Part shown: positions 11,102 to 23,229 of the stretch, in pieces | Position numbering within the stretch: position 1 is the first letter of the stretch | Layout of the letters: each line of letters begins with the position of its first letter | Source of the DNA: Symbiodinium natans | Lineage: Eukaryota > Sar > Dinophyceae > Suessiales > Symbiodiniaceae | Length of the DNA: 64,000 bases | Direction of reading: 5' to 3' | NCBI GenBank assembly: GCA_905221605.1 | Contig: CAJNDS010002002.1 | Coordinates: 496,001-560,000 of the forward strand | Translations under genes and position numbers: made by a program | Notes under the pieces: generated by a model | Told to the model about the DNA's origin: nothing | Databases searched by the model: none | The model's input: only the letters and a program-made list of their open reading frames with translations

Positions 11102-12010
11102 CAGAGGCGATCGCTTTGCACACTTCAAAGCCTCTGAGCTTTCTTTTCTGCAACACTGGCATCTTTGAGCCTGCAGACTGAGGCACACAGATTAACACAC
11201 AAGGCAGCACAGCAGCAGCCAGCGGAGCTGGAGGATGACTCCATATGGCTCCCTTTTTTCTTCTCTCCTCGCCCAAGCACCTCCTGGCTTCACCGTGAAA
11301 TTTGCTTGGGGAGTTTGCGCTCTCTCTCACTCTCTCTCTCTGAACTCTCGCTCTCTGAATTTCCAGGACTGGGATGGTCATGACGAAGTCACACGATATT
11401 CAGCTGGCAGCTGGTGACACTTGCATGATTAACGTAGACTTCCGCAGCCTGATTTCACTTACGTCCAGCCGTCTGTGGCTGAGCTGTGCGTCCCGCGTTG
11501 TTGCGAGCATGTTGCTGGTTCCAGCAAAGCCCTGTGGCCTTTTGTTGGTGCAACGCTAGCCGAAGAAGTCGAGTCACATAGGGTTCGGGGGGCAGGACAG
11601 TACATTCCGTACATGGGGTTCCCGGGGCCTGCTTGCACCCTGGCTTCTCACATCCCTTCACCGCGGTCTTGTCTGCAAGGCTTCGTGAAGGGCGTTGGAT
11701 CTGTTCGGCTGCACTGTGCCTTCGAACTTGTACCTGTGCAAACAATGATGATGCTTTTTTCAGGTGAGCACGACATGCTTGCATTCTCCGGTGGTCCGTG
11801 AGAGCCAGCCCCTGCAATGTTCAAATAGCCATTCGTCGCGCAGCCACACCATCTGCACCCTCGATTGTTTTCCAGCTCAATGATCTCAGAGCCCTAAACC
11901 CTGAGGGTTATGCAGATCGTTGTGCGCTGTGAACCTGTCAAACGAGTGCCAGCATGGGCTTCTGGACGCAGCAGGGCACCTAGATGCATGGATCCGCCAT
12001 CTCATCATGA

Positions 12011-12750
12011 TCAGGTCAACCCGCTGAGCGCTAAGATGCCCCCTACCAGGCCCAGCTCCATATTGTCCTGCTTGCTCTCCAGCCCATGCGCACTACAACA
12101 GGACCGTGAGACTGAAAATGAAATGCAGCACCGAGCGCAAACCTTCAACGGCTTGAAGCCATTGGTCAGTAAGGCCCACGCCCGGCACATCTCTGTACAG
12201 GGAACGCATTGTTGAAACAGAAACAACCAGAAACAAGGCTGCTCGTCTGCACTTTCTGCACTTGAAGACCGTATAAGTGACTGCATTGGCGAAGCCGCGT
12301 CTCAATGAGATCGACGGAACCATAAGTGAGTGCTTGTGCTCATAACTTCGGGGAATGTTGGGAATACATGGGAATACTTAATGCGATGACGGAAACAGAA
12401 CACAGCTCCGAGCCGCCTCTGGGGTGTACTTCACACCGCCGTCTGCCGTCGCATCCTGAGGAAGTAGTTGCTTCGCTGCTGTGACATGGCAGAACTTGAA
12501 GTAACTTGTCGCGAGTCATGCCAAGTCTCGGCGCAGAGTAGAAAAACTCTGCAGCGATCACTTCGACTGTTTTGTCCAGGTCGTCGTTCAGCTTCTCATA
12601 AACTGCCTGACTTTTGGACTTCGAAGACAAGCCAATCAAAAGTCGCCCTTTTGCAGCGTGCCTACCCACCTCAGCCACAGCTCCCAGGAGGTGCAAGTTC
12701 GAAATTGGTCGGTTTAGGGCTCCACCCCACACTTGGCCTTGTTGAGGCAC
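12011..12750 (-). CDS. Exons of an unrecognised gene
   Basis: Two coding-like stretches on the minus strand. About 12500-12660 encodes LLIGLSSKSKSQAVYEKLND followed by a mixed helical segment (DLDKTVEVIAAEFFYSA). About 12080-12320 has frames containing MRSLYRDVPGVGLTDQWLQA and, in another frame, ESKQDNMELGLVGGILALS; splice junctions could not be fixed. No family recognised. Confidence 0.3.
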
Positions 12751-12984
12751 CCTGCAAGCTCCCGTGAGACCTCCCAGTTAGACCTCTAGCAGCCCTAGCA
12801 AAGGCGCACGGGTCAGCTGTGGTTGCACCCGTCTACGGCTTCAGAGGCTCTAAACGATCCGAAGCCCTTTTTGCATGCCCCAGCCAGAACAGGCATCCAC
12901 ACATGTAAGGCGCACTCAGGCAACAAAACACAAGAAAACTCAACAAACAACAAACTATCTTAAAATGTACTTCGAACATCCCCG

Positions 12985-13320
12985 CAGGTACTCTGCGGTT
13001 GGGCACTCCGGGATACTCTCGGGATGGGCACTCCAGGACTTTTTGTTCGGCACTCCAGAAAACCTGGGAAGATACCCTGTGGTCGGGTAGTCACTCTCTG
13101 AGAACACTGCAAGGCCTGGGGTTGGGCATTACAGGACTCTCTCGAAAACCTGGGACACCTTCGCGGGTTGGGGGGGGCACTTCTAGGGAGCTTCTGGGGG
13201 ATACTCTGTCCTGGAGAGATATTCTTGGGTTTGGGCACTCCAGGGACTCTTTTTGTTGGGGCGAGGAGTAGACCGGCGAGGAGAAGAGTTTCTCAATCTA
13301 GGGGTGGGGAATTCTGGCAG
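12985..13320. repeat. GGGCACTCCAGG-type minisatellite, copy A
   Basis: Imperfect repeats of a 30-60-bp unit built on TTGGGCACTCC(A/G)GGACTCT, with TCGGGAT, CTCTCTGAG and GGGATACTCT variants. It ends with GGCGAGGAGAAGAGTTT. The same unit and the same terminal motif recur at 21.92-22.06 kb, so this is a dispersed repeat family rather than a local expansion. Confidence 0.7.
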
Positions 13321-13359
13321 GATTCGCGCAAGCAGCAAGCGAAAAAACCTCTACATTGG

Positions 13360-13680
13360 AAGCCCCGTCCTTCCATTTGCTGACCCGCGGAATGGGGCGG
13401 GCGATTCCGGCCACCAACATCGTTTCATCCAGCTCGACTTGCTTCAAGTAGACCTTGGCACAGCTGAAACACAGTTGAGGTGGGCTCAGCCTGTTGAGAC
13501 CTCCGGGTGCAAACCAGTACAAGCCTGAATGACAAACCAGCAATGAACGCCGTGAGTGCTGCTCAAAGGCGGCAGTGCGAAGGCTGCCACCCCCCTTCTG
13601 CAGGAAGTCGCCGGCAACAAAGAGTTCGCCTCTCTTCTGCATGACTTTCAGTTTCGCGCATCGCGTCTCGCGACCCTGGT
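13360..13680 (-). CDS. Two exons of an unrecognised gene
   Basis: About 13604-13665, after an AACCAG acceptor, encodes GRETRCAKLKVMQKRGELFV and on to AGDFLQ. About 13385-13455, after TGTTTCAG, encodes CAKVYLKQVELDETMLVAGI. Both resemble globular protein and join plausibly. I recognise no family. Confidence 0.35.
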
Positions 13681-14729
13681 TCCATATGCAACAAAAATAA
13701 CAAACGGTGCTGTCCTGTACGTACTTTACAATTTGTTCATGAATCTTATCTGAAATGTATATTAAGATCTGCAAGTTGGTCGGCAGTGGAGTTTGCTCGG
13801 CAACTTACTCGTCTTCCGAGTGTCCCTGAGGCTTGAAGTCATACTTCATGTTCGACATTGATGCCTTTGGCTCCTCGTCATTGCTTCTAAGCCGACCAAA
13901 CAGCACTCCCTATAACACCGTCCTTGTAGAACTCGCCCTGCTCAGCAGCTGACCAGAAGCCTTCCTGCAGGAGTGGCGTGTTGAATTGCATGTTGCCTGC
14001 TGCGAAAGTTCTGTGCAAGCCTGTCTGCGACACGAAACGACTCTCATAGGCCTGGGCTTTATCGTGGTCCAGCGATTGCTGCAGATCTGCCTGTTCGGCC
14101 TGGTGGAGGCAAGCAAAGGCAGCAAAGATGTATTTTGTGAGCCCACGGTGCTAAACCGGGGGAAGGGCAGCGGCACACGACTTCTACGGCACGAGCTCTG
14201 ACAGCACGTTCTATGTTACAAAGAACGGAAGGGCGTCAAGTCGTGGAAGCTCCGCTGTGCATCTGCTTGTGCAAAGTCTGCTGCGCATCTGTTTACGCCA
14301 AAGTCTGCCTTACCGGCCTTACGCCCGAAGGGCTCGGATGGCTCAACTGCACTTGGAGGTTACGCAGCACATGACATCTGCATGGTCCCACCAGCAGAAA
14401 CCTTCTGGCGCTGTTGGGCTCCAAGGTCTATGGGTTTCGCCTTTTGTTTATACATAGGCGTAGAGGCTCCCGGTCAAAGATGCCCCATTCGGCAAGCAGT
14501 CGAATGAACCCTCCTCCTTGATCCTCTTCAGACACCCTCTGGACCTGTGATCCCTGGGACCGCCTGTGGACCTTCTCCTTATGAAGCCCGTTGTATGAAC
14601 CTCTTCTGGCCACGCTATGGACGCAATGAAATCGAGCTAGCAAATTTGCTCCGGATGACTGCAAGCCGTTCCTGAAATAATGAAACTTCCAACGTGCAAA
14701 CGAGTGTTCGCCATTCCGAAATCGTGTGA

Positions 14730-15671
<942 letters not shown>

Positions 15672-15894
15672 GAAGAACCTTTCTGGTCATCTTGGTAGTG
15701 TCCTCCACACACACAAAACTGCAGCCGACGAACGTGGCAGCAACTTGTCAACCTCCTCACATAAAAACCATGAGACGCTGTTGCATTTCCCTGCCGATGC
15801 GTACAGGCCTATCTTTTCGATGTTGTGTTGGTGATTCTTAGTAATACTTTATTGCCCAGCAATGGGCGAGGGCTTCGCTAAGTTCTTCTGGGGT

Positions 15895-15910
15895 GGGGGG
15901 GGGGGGGGGG
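15895..15910. repeat. Poly-G tract
   Basis: About 16 consecutive G, preceded by GGGGTG, in non-coding DNA a few hundred bases from the TG microsatellite. Confidence 0.9.
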
Positions 15911-16108
15911 CAGCAGAAGACCCGGGCAAGGCGAATAGCCAAAAAAAGCATTGCGCGCCTGCTCTGCGATATCTGCCGTGTTGAAGATCAACCATAAGCT
16001 GCTGATTTCGAGTTCTCCAGGTTCATAGCCTGAGCAAATCAGCAAATCGAAATCTGGCTCTCTACTTGTAGGTCTCTAGACTTGCCGCCACTCTCGTCAC
16101 CAAAGGAG

Positions 16109-16290
16109 TCACTCTAGTCTTTGTAGAGGCAAGCGGCCAAGCATGTTGGCAAAAGTGTGGCTGCAGAGGACGACCGGGTATTTTCCTGTCGGGCTCACGA
16201 GGAAGAGCGGGACGTCCAAGTCCTCCAGCTTCTCGCAGCTCAGCTTCTCAGCCTGTGCACACACCTGGCGTTCACGCTGGCATTGCGCAC
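16109..16290 (-). CDS. Possible PAS-type exon
   Basis: A minus-strand frame reads EKLEDLDVPLFLVSPTGKYP and continues VVLCSHTFANMLGR. This resembles the start of a PAS domain (strand, turn, strand, then an F-x-x-x-x-G helix). It could be a second PAS segment of the gene seen at 19.1-19.5 kb, about 2.8 kb upstream, with the GA-rich repeats lying in an intron between them; that link is inference. Confidence 0.35.
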
Positions 16291-16329
16291 GGCGCATAGC
16301 CTCTTTACCACACACCTAGATTACATCCT

Positions 16330-17780
16330 ACCACAAACTGCAGCTCAACCTCAGCTGCGGCGGCTTGGCTGCCTGCCAGGATTACGAACCACGAAGGGCT
16401 ACGGTCCATTGCGGGACCAACCGCGTTTTTCAGAGCTGTAAACGCATGAAAGCCATGCCTTCTACGAAGTCATCGCAGTTGAAGGGCTCCAGAAGATCTA
16501 AGAAGCGAGTTGAGCTGACCTTGGTTGGGACATCGGGATGCTCAGGTCCTGGACATGCACGCAAAAAAGGACAGAAGCGTCTCTGCAATCATGGCATGGA
16601 CAGGTCACGCGACAACTACGGGCAGTTGAGACACGTCTGCGCAAGCTTCCTCTGCCATCGTTTTTTCGGTCAGGTCGCTATTCCTGGCCCAGGCAGCCCT
16701 AGCATACTCGCTTGTGTCGCATATGCGCGAAAAAACCGGACGATGCCAGCACATGCACAACAATGTTTGTCCAAGGCTCGACTGCGCGATCGCACCTGCA
16801 AAGCTTTAGGGAGGTGATGAGCTCCTAATCAAGTGCTATATGCAGTGCTTCTTCGGCGGCAGGACGCGAGTAGAGCGTCAAAGCCCAAATGCACGTAAGT
16901 CAGGTAAGCCAAGAAGCCCAGATGAAAGCAGGGCTCCTCAGTCACAAGCAGCCACCCAACAAGAGGTGCAAACACACACACACACACACACCATTTCAAA
17001 GGCTCAATGGCACTGTCTCTGACTTCTGCCTGGGCCTATTTGAGCTCACGCACTCTCTTCGTGCTGTGTTCACTTCGCACTCACTCGCGACCGGGGGGAA
17101 AGAAGGAAAGACTGACAACTATGTGCCAAATTGAGCCGAGTTGGGAATTTCTGTTCTCACGACACACGCCATGGCCACGGCGGACAAGCATCTGGGCACG
17201 TGGCGCTGCGCTGAAAATCATTCGGGCTGAACTGGTCCTGGCCCTTGTCCTTCGCCACAACGCTGGAAAGAGAGCACGCCGTGCTCACACCTCACGAGAA
17301 CTGTCAGAACTGCGAGAACTCCGAGAACTCATTGGAGAGATGGTCTTCTTTCCGATTTCAAGCTGTATGCCGTGCATGCTGTGTGTAGATATAGATATGC
17401 ATGCAATGTATACCGTATTGATGGGCTCTGTGACGATGCAGATACATGGCTCTTTCATTCGGGTGGCTGGCAATCGTCTTCTCTTCCATGGAACGCGATT
17501 TCTGCATCTTTTTGCCGTTCGTCTCGCTCATTTGTCGGGAGAGAACGCTGCGCCAAGCATCGCGCCTTAATCGACTAGCAAGCGGCACGCAAAAACGCAC
17601 AGCTGTTCGAGTACGAGCAAGAGGGCTGTGCATTTGTGTCTCAGGAGACATGCTCCGAGCGGCATTATGCCATGGAAATGAGATTCAGCCTCCTTCGTCT
17701 GCAAGCGCTCAGCGAGCTTGCTTCGTCGGGCTTGGCTGCTGCAAAGTGCCTTGTATTCTTCAGCACCTTGCGCAGCTGCC
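16330..17780. other. No supported gene
   Basis: Open frames exist on both strands but none has recognisable protein features or convincing splice borders. A short CA repeat lies near 16972-16991. I see nothing else here. Confidence 0.4.
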
Positions 17781-17879
17781 TTCAGCCTCAGTATTCAGCA
17801 TCTCGCTGTCTGGCCTTTCCGGGGCTATGCCTAAGGACATAAAATGACATCAAGAAACAGCTCTGGCACGGGGATTTGG

Positions 17880-18042
17880 CTCGAGACATCCTGCTGCAAG
17901 CCCACCATATACGACCAGCCAAGTTCCGGATGATGCTTTCGTAGAAGGCCCATTTGGCCTGCCAGCCCACTGCCAGCGCAAGGTGACCAATGGCGGGCAG
18001 ATGACAGGTTGACGATCTATGCATCCCGAGGCACTTTTCCAC
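17880..18042 (-). CDS. Possible exon, unknown
   Basis: A minus-strand frame contains VEKCLGMHRSSTCHLPAIGH and continues with an aromatic-rich stretch (WQAKWAFYESIIRNLAG). The composition is protein-like. It lies between the two PAS-like segments and may belong to the same gene. Weak evidence. Confidence 0.25.
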
Positions 18043-18654
18043 TGACGCCCACGTCGCTCCAAAGCACTAGCTTTATACACTAGCCGCCGCCGACCGCGAA
18101 ATGTTCATGGGATTCGCGTGGGGGCATCGGGAGGCCTCGATACAGGCTTCAAAGGGCTCGCAAAACGCGGACGCGTCGAAGGCGAGAAAACAAAAGGCCA
18201 TTGGTTTTGCGGCGGCCTGCATCACAACCAAGCTATGCATTTCAAGCTTTGGAGGGGGGGGGGGGGTGCCTGGGACTGGAAGCCCACCAACAAGGCGAGC
18301 GGCCCTGGTGAAAACATCGTAAATACCGTGGCTTCATGAAATTCTCCATGCGCTGCTCCAACCCCTACCCTTACCTCCGCTGCATTTTTGAGGCTTGTTC
18401 GCTGCATAGAAACCGTCAAAACTGTAGCAAAGTAGTGCCAACACATGGGAGAAAGTGTATTTGTAGAGGCTTCTTGGCTCATGGGCCAAAGCGCACTGAT
18501 GCTCACATCGGTAGCATCGGCAGGAGCCCTTTGGTCTGGGAACAAAGCCTCCTCAACACCCCTTCAAGACGCCGGACGCCCAAACCCGTGCACAAACTTC
18601 TAGCCAACATCCAACGTCTCAACCCCTGTACAAGCCGAAACCCGAATACCCAGA

Positions 18655-18990
18655 TAGAGAGAGAGGGAGAGAGCAGAAGGAAGAGAGAACAGAAACGAGA
18701 GAACGAGAAGAGCGAGAAGAGAGGAGAGAGACATAAGAGAAAGAGAGAGGAGGGAGAGAGAGAGAGAGACACAGAGAGAGAGAGAGAGAGACACAGAGAG
18801 AGAGAGAGAGACACAGAGAGGGAGAGACAGAGAGAGAGAGGGAAGATAAGTGGCTGGCTGCTGGTTGCTGGTTGCGGGTTGCGGGTGGCGGGTTGCGGGC
18901 TGCGGGTTGCGGGGTTGCGGGTTTTGGGCTGCGGGTTGCGGCGGCGGCCGCGGCGCCGCCGCCGCCGCCGCCGCTGCTGCTGTTGTTGGA
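18655..18990. repeat. GA-rich tract followed by GGGTTGC repeats and a GC-rich hairpin
   Basis: 18655-18845 is nearly pure purine (GAGA with ACAGAG interruptions). 18850-18935 is a degenerate 7-mer repeat of GGGTTGC/GCTGGTT. 18938-18985 reads GGCGGCGGCCGCGGCGCC then GCC repeats, which is self-complementary and could fold. The three simple-sequence types directly abut. Confidence 0.9.
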
Positions 18991-19065
18991 CCCACCCTTT
19001 CCGGGAAAAAGACAAGAAGAATGAACCCTCCACCGCGACACATAAACAAGGACCACTGAAGATGG

Positions 19066-19530
19066 TTAGGGCAGGCGGCAGGTGAAGAGCTGGCCGGTGC
19101 TTTTGCGATTGACTGCCAGAACTGCAGGAAAGTCCGTGTCTCGATTACGCACCACGTCGTCCACGTATTCGACCATGACGTCGTGCATCACTGCAAACCC
19201 GGCGGCAAGTCCACCGAGCGACTTTCCTGTCATTCGCTCCGCTGCTGCGATTGCCAACGGATCTTTTAAGATTCCATCAGCTCCGACCAGCATTCCACAG
19301 GAGCTGTCGGTACACTCCTCCTGACTAAAGCCATACAGTTTCTGAAATCCAAGGCTTGCGTGCAGAATGGGGAATCCCTTGGTCGCGGCATCGCAGAGCA
19401 CGAAGCTCTCCTGTGGGGCGCAAGTCTTCTTTCACTTCTCAAGGAAAATTTGGGTAAACCCCTCCTTCGCTTCAACATTGTACAAGTCTGAGTCCTCATC
19501 AGAGAAGCCTGGTGCCTTCAGGAGCGCCAT
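19066..19530 (-). CDS. PAS/LOV-like domain exons with altered flavin motif
   Basis: Exon from about 19425 down to about 19080 encodes APQESFVLCDAATKGFPILH and then ASLGFQKLYGFSQEE. This matches the LOV/PAS core pattern (F-V-[LI]-x-D, P-I-[IL]-x-x-S, G-F-x-x-L-x-G-[YF]-x-x-x-E). The next segment, TDSSCGMLVG, sits where LOV proteins have GRNCRFLQG: the cysteine remains but Asn, Arg and Gln are replaced. Later NRKSTGQLFTCRL matches the strand that follows (N-x-x-x-x-G-x-x-F). Just upstream, 19439-19530 encodes APGFSDEDSDLYNVEAKEGF and ends QIFLEK before a TGA. An exon border there is likely, but I cannot place it. PAS domains sense ligands or light; function here is unknown. Confidence 0.6.
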
Positions 19531-20446
19531 ACTGATGTGACTGGAAGTAGATGTTTGTTTTCTTCTTCGGCCACCTGGCAACTTCGGCAATTTGCAATAA
19601 GCAATCGGCATGACTCCCCTGACCATATCTGCCCATCGAGCCTCACGTCCAGCCAGCAAAGCAGCAATTGCGCTGCACTTGCTGAGCGTCGTGAGCCAGA
19701 TGTGGAGCCTGGGTGTCACCAACTGAGCCCCAAACAACCAAAGAATGATCTGAGACTCCCTCGTGTTCACGCCAAGCGTCTTCAGAAGCCTAGGGCTTAG
19801 GACCGTATAGGGTCCCGAATGATGATGACCCGCTTGAGCCAAGACCGCAGCCAAAACATCGCAACGCCAGGTCGGGCTCTCCCCTGATAGCGGTAGAGTA
19901 TTGTAAAGCACTCACGCTCTGCCTCGTCTGCAATGCGGCCACTCGCGCGCAACAAGTATTTGGGCAAGTTCTCATTTTTCCCTAAACGAAGGCCACGGAG
20001 CAAGACAAAATCCCTTCACAGTTTCACAATGAAGCCCCGTGATGCCCTGCAATGCCATGTGTCAGCGCTTCTGACACTATGGGTGAAACACGAGTCGAAA
20101 AGTCGTCTGGTGCGAATTGAAATGAAAAGACGGAGCCGATGGTTGGAAGAAAGCCTCCCCGCGATGAAGAGCGCGGAAAGGCCAGGCCCTGTGATGAATG
20201 AGCAAACCGGGGAAGGGGGAGGGGGAAAATGGGGGACGTAAGGGGCCTAGGCATCCTTCTTCTGGATCACATCGGCCTCCGGTTCATTGAAAAGAGAGAC
20301 CATCGTTCTCAGAACAGAGCGTGCTGCTGTGAGTTCCCAGTTGATGACGCGCCAGGGGACCTTAGCCGCTTAGCCAGTCAAGCCCACAAGTCAAATGAGA
20401 GCTGGCTCGAATGGTCCAAGGCAAGCTACACGGCTCATTCATAGCA

Positions 20447-21283
20447 TTATATTATTATTGCTAAATTTCGCCCAGGGGCCCGCAGGAGGGGGTTTTCTGG
20501 CTTCTTGCTGACATTCTCTAGGAACGTGCGGACTCTGCTGCTGAGATGGCTCTCATACTGATGGACAGCTCCCTGTGACATCGTCCAGATTGCTCCATCG
20601 GCCACCTTGCTTGCCAAGATCTTCTCGATAACAGATGACTGCTTCGAGGGTGAGTTGTCGACGGTCTTCAGGAAGGCCAGCAAGTCCGTGAGTGACTGGG
20701 ACCGGCTCAGGCTCCTCCCACGGACGCGGATCTCTCCCTTCTCGCCCTTCTCGCCCTTCTCGCGATGCGAAGTCGGATTCCCAAAGAGCTCCTGCATGTC
20801 TCCAGGGCTCTTGGACTCACTGTAGCGTCGGCCCAAGATGAAACGCTGAAGCCTCTTGGGCAGGAGCTGCCCCAGGGAGTACTGGAAGATGCGGCGCCTG
20901 AATTCTGGGCTCATCTCCTCAAGGATCTCTTTGCGGGTGTCCTCATCCAGGTCCAAGTTGATCAACAGGAGCACACGAAGCCAGTCATAGAGGGGTCGCA
21001 TGATGGCTCTGCTAAGCACCTCCACAATCTCAAAGATGGAAAGGTTGAGGGTCTTGCCAGCTTCTGGCGGTAGCAGCTGCAACGCACCTTTTTCCGACTC
21101 GTACGCCATCTGGATGAAATACAGCAACAGGCACAGAGCTGCCAAGCCAAAGAAGCTGAGAGTTGAGACCGCAAAAAAGAGCAGATGCAGAAGCCAAGGG
21201 TACTGCCAGGCAAGGACCACCATCATCCAGCAGCTGCCCAGCAGGGCAAAGCCCATGGAAGCCACAAGCAGCGAATGGCCCAT
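20447..21283 (-). CDS. Two-TM membrane protein, unknown family
   Basis: Intact frame of 278 codons from ATG at 21283 to the stop at 20447. Residues about 5-27 and 30-57 form two adjacent hydrophobic segments (GFALLGSCWMMVVLAWQY; FFAVSTLSFFGLAALCLLLY). Then come a soluble acidic/basic helical part (DLDEDTRKEILEEMSPEFRR), a REKGEKGEKGEI mini-repeat, an Arg/Ser stretch (RGRSLSRSQSLTDLLAFL) and a basic tail. The short loop between the TMs suggests a hairpin with both ends on one side. The RSRSQS stretch is a plausible phosphorylation region. I do not recognise the family. No intron is seen. Confidence 0.7.
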   Translation of the reverse strand: MGHSLLVASMGFALLGSCWMMVVLAWQYPWLLHLLFFAVSTLSFFGLAALCLLLYFIQMAYESEKGALQLLPPEAGKTLNLSIFEIVEVLSRAIMRPLYDWLRVLLLINLDLDEDTRKEILEEMSPEFRRRIFQYSLGQLLPKRLQRFILGRRYSESKSPGDMQELFGNPTSHREKGEKGEKGEIRVRGRSLSRSQSLTDLLAFLKTVDNSPSKQSSVIEKILASKVADGAIWTMSQGAVHQYESHLSSRVRTFLENVSKKPENPLLRAPGRNLAIII

Positions 21284-21627
21284 TCTTGTTTCACATCAAC
21301 AAATTAGGCGACAAGAAATGTACAAATGTCGCCCCGCCTTTGTCTCCTCCACATCTGAGAGCCACATGTCACGCAGCGCATGCCGTGAACCCAATCGTGC
21401 CACAGCTATGGACAAAGGCTGTCACAGCTGACAATGTTTCAGAGAAGCCTGTTTGGCATGGTGCTTCCTTCTGCCATTGTCGTGGGCGGGCGGGAGCGGG
21501 GGGGGAATTCCCTTCGCCTCAACCCCAACACCCTCCGAAAAGTTGACTGAAATTCGTTTTGCATGCTGATGTTGTTGTTCTAACGGGTCTTCTTAAGAAA
21601 ATTGGGCTAAACTTCCGCGCGGCTTTC

Positions 21628-21667
21628 GCTCCTTCCTTCCTTCCTTCTTTCCTTCCTTCCTTCCTTC
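21628..21667. repeat. TTCC microsatellite
   Basis: About ten units of TTCC with one TTCTTT interruption, in non-coding DNA upstream (minus-strand sense) of the two-TM gene. Confidence 0.9.
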
Positions 21668-21919
21668 TGACACCAGAAGGGATAAAGCCAACATGTAAGC
21701 CAAACAAAAAAGCGGAAAGTCAAACGGCACCAGGGCACAGGCCAAAAACAGGATGAAAAATCGAAAGGCCAAAAACAGCAACAGGCAAAAGCAACGAACA
21801 AACGAAGATTATGTTACTTCGGACATCCCCACCTTGCTCCTCGTTAAAAGGAAAGAGCGCAAATAAGATGTTCAAACCAAGACACATTGACTCAAATACG
21901 CTTTCTTAGTTTTTGCTTG

Positions 21920-22060
21920 CAATTGGGGTTGGGCACTCCAGGGAGACTCTGGGGTTGGCCACTCCAGGGTTGGCCAGGGAGTCTCTGGGGTTGGGCACTC
22001 CAGGGGGTCTCTAGGAGTAGTTCGGGCGAGGAGAAGAGTTCCGGGCAAGGAGAAGAGTTG
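21920..22060. repeat. GGGCACTCCAGG-type minisatellite, copy B
   Basis: Three units of GGTTGG(G/C)CACTCCAGGG..GTCTCTGGGG followed by GGCGAGGAGAAGAGTT in duplicate. It has the same repeat core and the same terminal motif as the tract at 12.99-13.32 kb, about 9 kb away. Confidence 0.7.
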
Positions 22061-22259
22061 AGTTTGAAATCTAACAACCCCACACCGAAGGTGGGAAATT
22101 ACAACATCCGGCGAGCAGCCGAGCAGCATCTGTAAACGAACATGAAGGCTTGCTGTGTCAGAACGTTTAGCAAACTCCAAGTGGAAGACATGCTGCATGG
22201 CAGGTAGCTTTCGTGATGCACAACACATCTTTCCTTGCTGTGTGGCATTTGCCAAGTGC

Positions 22260-22498
22260 GCCAGCTCGGATCCAAACATGCCAAACTGGGGCATTCCTTC
22301 AAGGAGAGCCGCCGGATTAGGGGCACTAGCATCTAGTGCAGCCTCGGCCTGTGCCGTCTTGGCACAATCGAGGCTGGAATCAGGCTGGCCGTGTAGGGCA
22401 GCTAGGTGTAGTGTAGCCGATCGCTCTTCGTCCTTCTCATTTGTGCTGTGCGTGCTCTGCATGCCAAGACTGCACACGTCTATGTGACCCCATACCAA
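22260..22498 (-). CDS. Probable exon, unknown
   Basis: A minus-strand frame of about 75 codons reads as normal protein: KDEERSATLHLAALHGQPDS, then AQAEAALDASAPNPAALLEG and MPQFGMFGSELAHLANATQQ. Probably one exon of an Ala/Leu-rich helical protein. The downstream part of the frame (to 21872) is less protein-like. No family recognised. Confidence 0.4.
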
Positions 22499-23229
22499 CG
22501 TGGAGGTGCACTTTTCGGCCTCTGCTCAGGGAACATTGCCGTTGTTCCTTGGAGTCGGGCCAGCCGAGGCAACAGCCATGAGTGTTTTCGACATGGAGCT
22601 GTGACGTAGGACTCAGGAAATTTCTGCAAACGCCAGTGACACACTCAACCCTTCTGCAATGCCAAGTGCATGCTCCTACTGAGGGCGGTGCAAAGGGAAA
22701 CACAAGGCGCGAAAATAGGTAAGCCGTGTGTGGTCTGGGTGGACCAGAGGCGGCGCACATGTACCGGAAGAGCGATCCCAACAGTGCAGAATACGAAGGT
22801 TCGAAAGAGCGGAAAGCCCGAAAGTGGGTGATAGGCTATAGGAATTGGGACGGTTTGGAAGGAGCCTGCATGACAGCGAGGAGCAGTTAGCCACTCAGTC
22901 TCGGCTAGTCCTAGATTTAGCCGTTTTTAAATGTCAGAACCCGTTGAGTTGCCTCAGAAGTCTCTTGGACGCACCCGTCGCATTTGCTTGTTTGGGCATC
23001 TCCAACTGGCCACAAGCCGAGGTGCGAAGGAGATTCATCTTGCACATCAGACTCCTCCGGCACAAAGCTTGTGTTGTACGACTTGTCCTCGCCAGAATGG
23101 AAGCTGGACTCAGCTGGACTCGGCTTAAGTGCCGAAGACTAGGGGCGCCGCCGTGCGAGCGTGACTCCTCGGGCATATGCACGGTGGTTTCGGTGGGCCA
23201 TACGCTCGAAGTCCATGTCACTATGTGAT

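Noticed and set aside
18503-19056. Ser/Leu-rich and Arg/Ala-rich ORFs over the GA and GCC tracts
   Set aside because: Composition is dictated by the simple repeats; no protein feature remains outside them.
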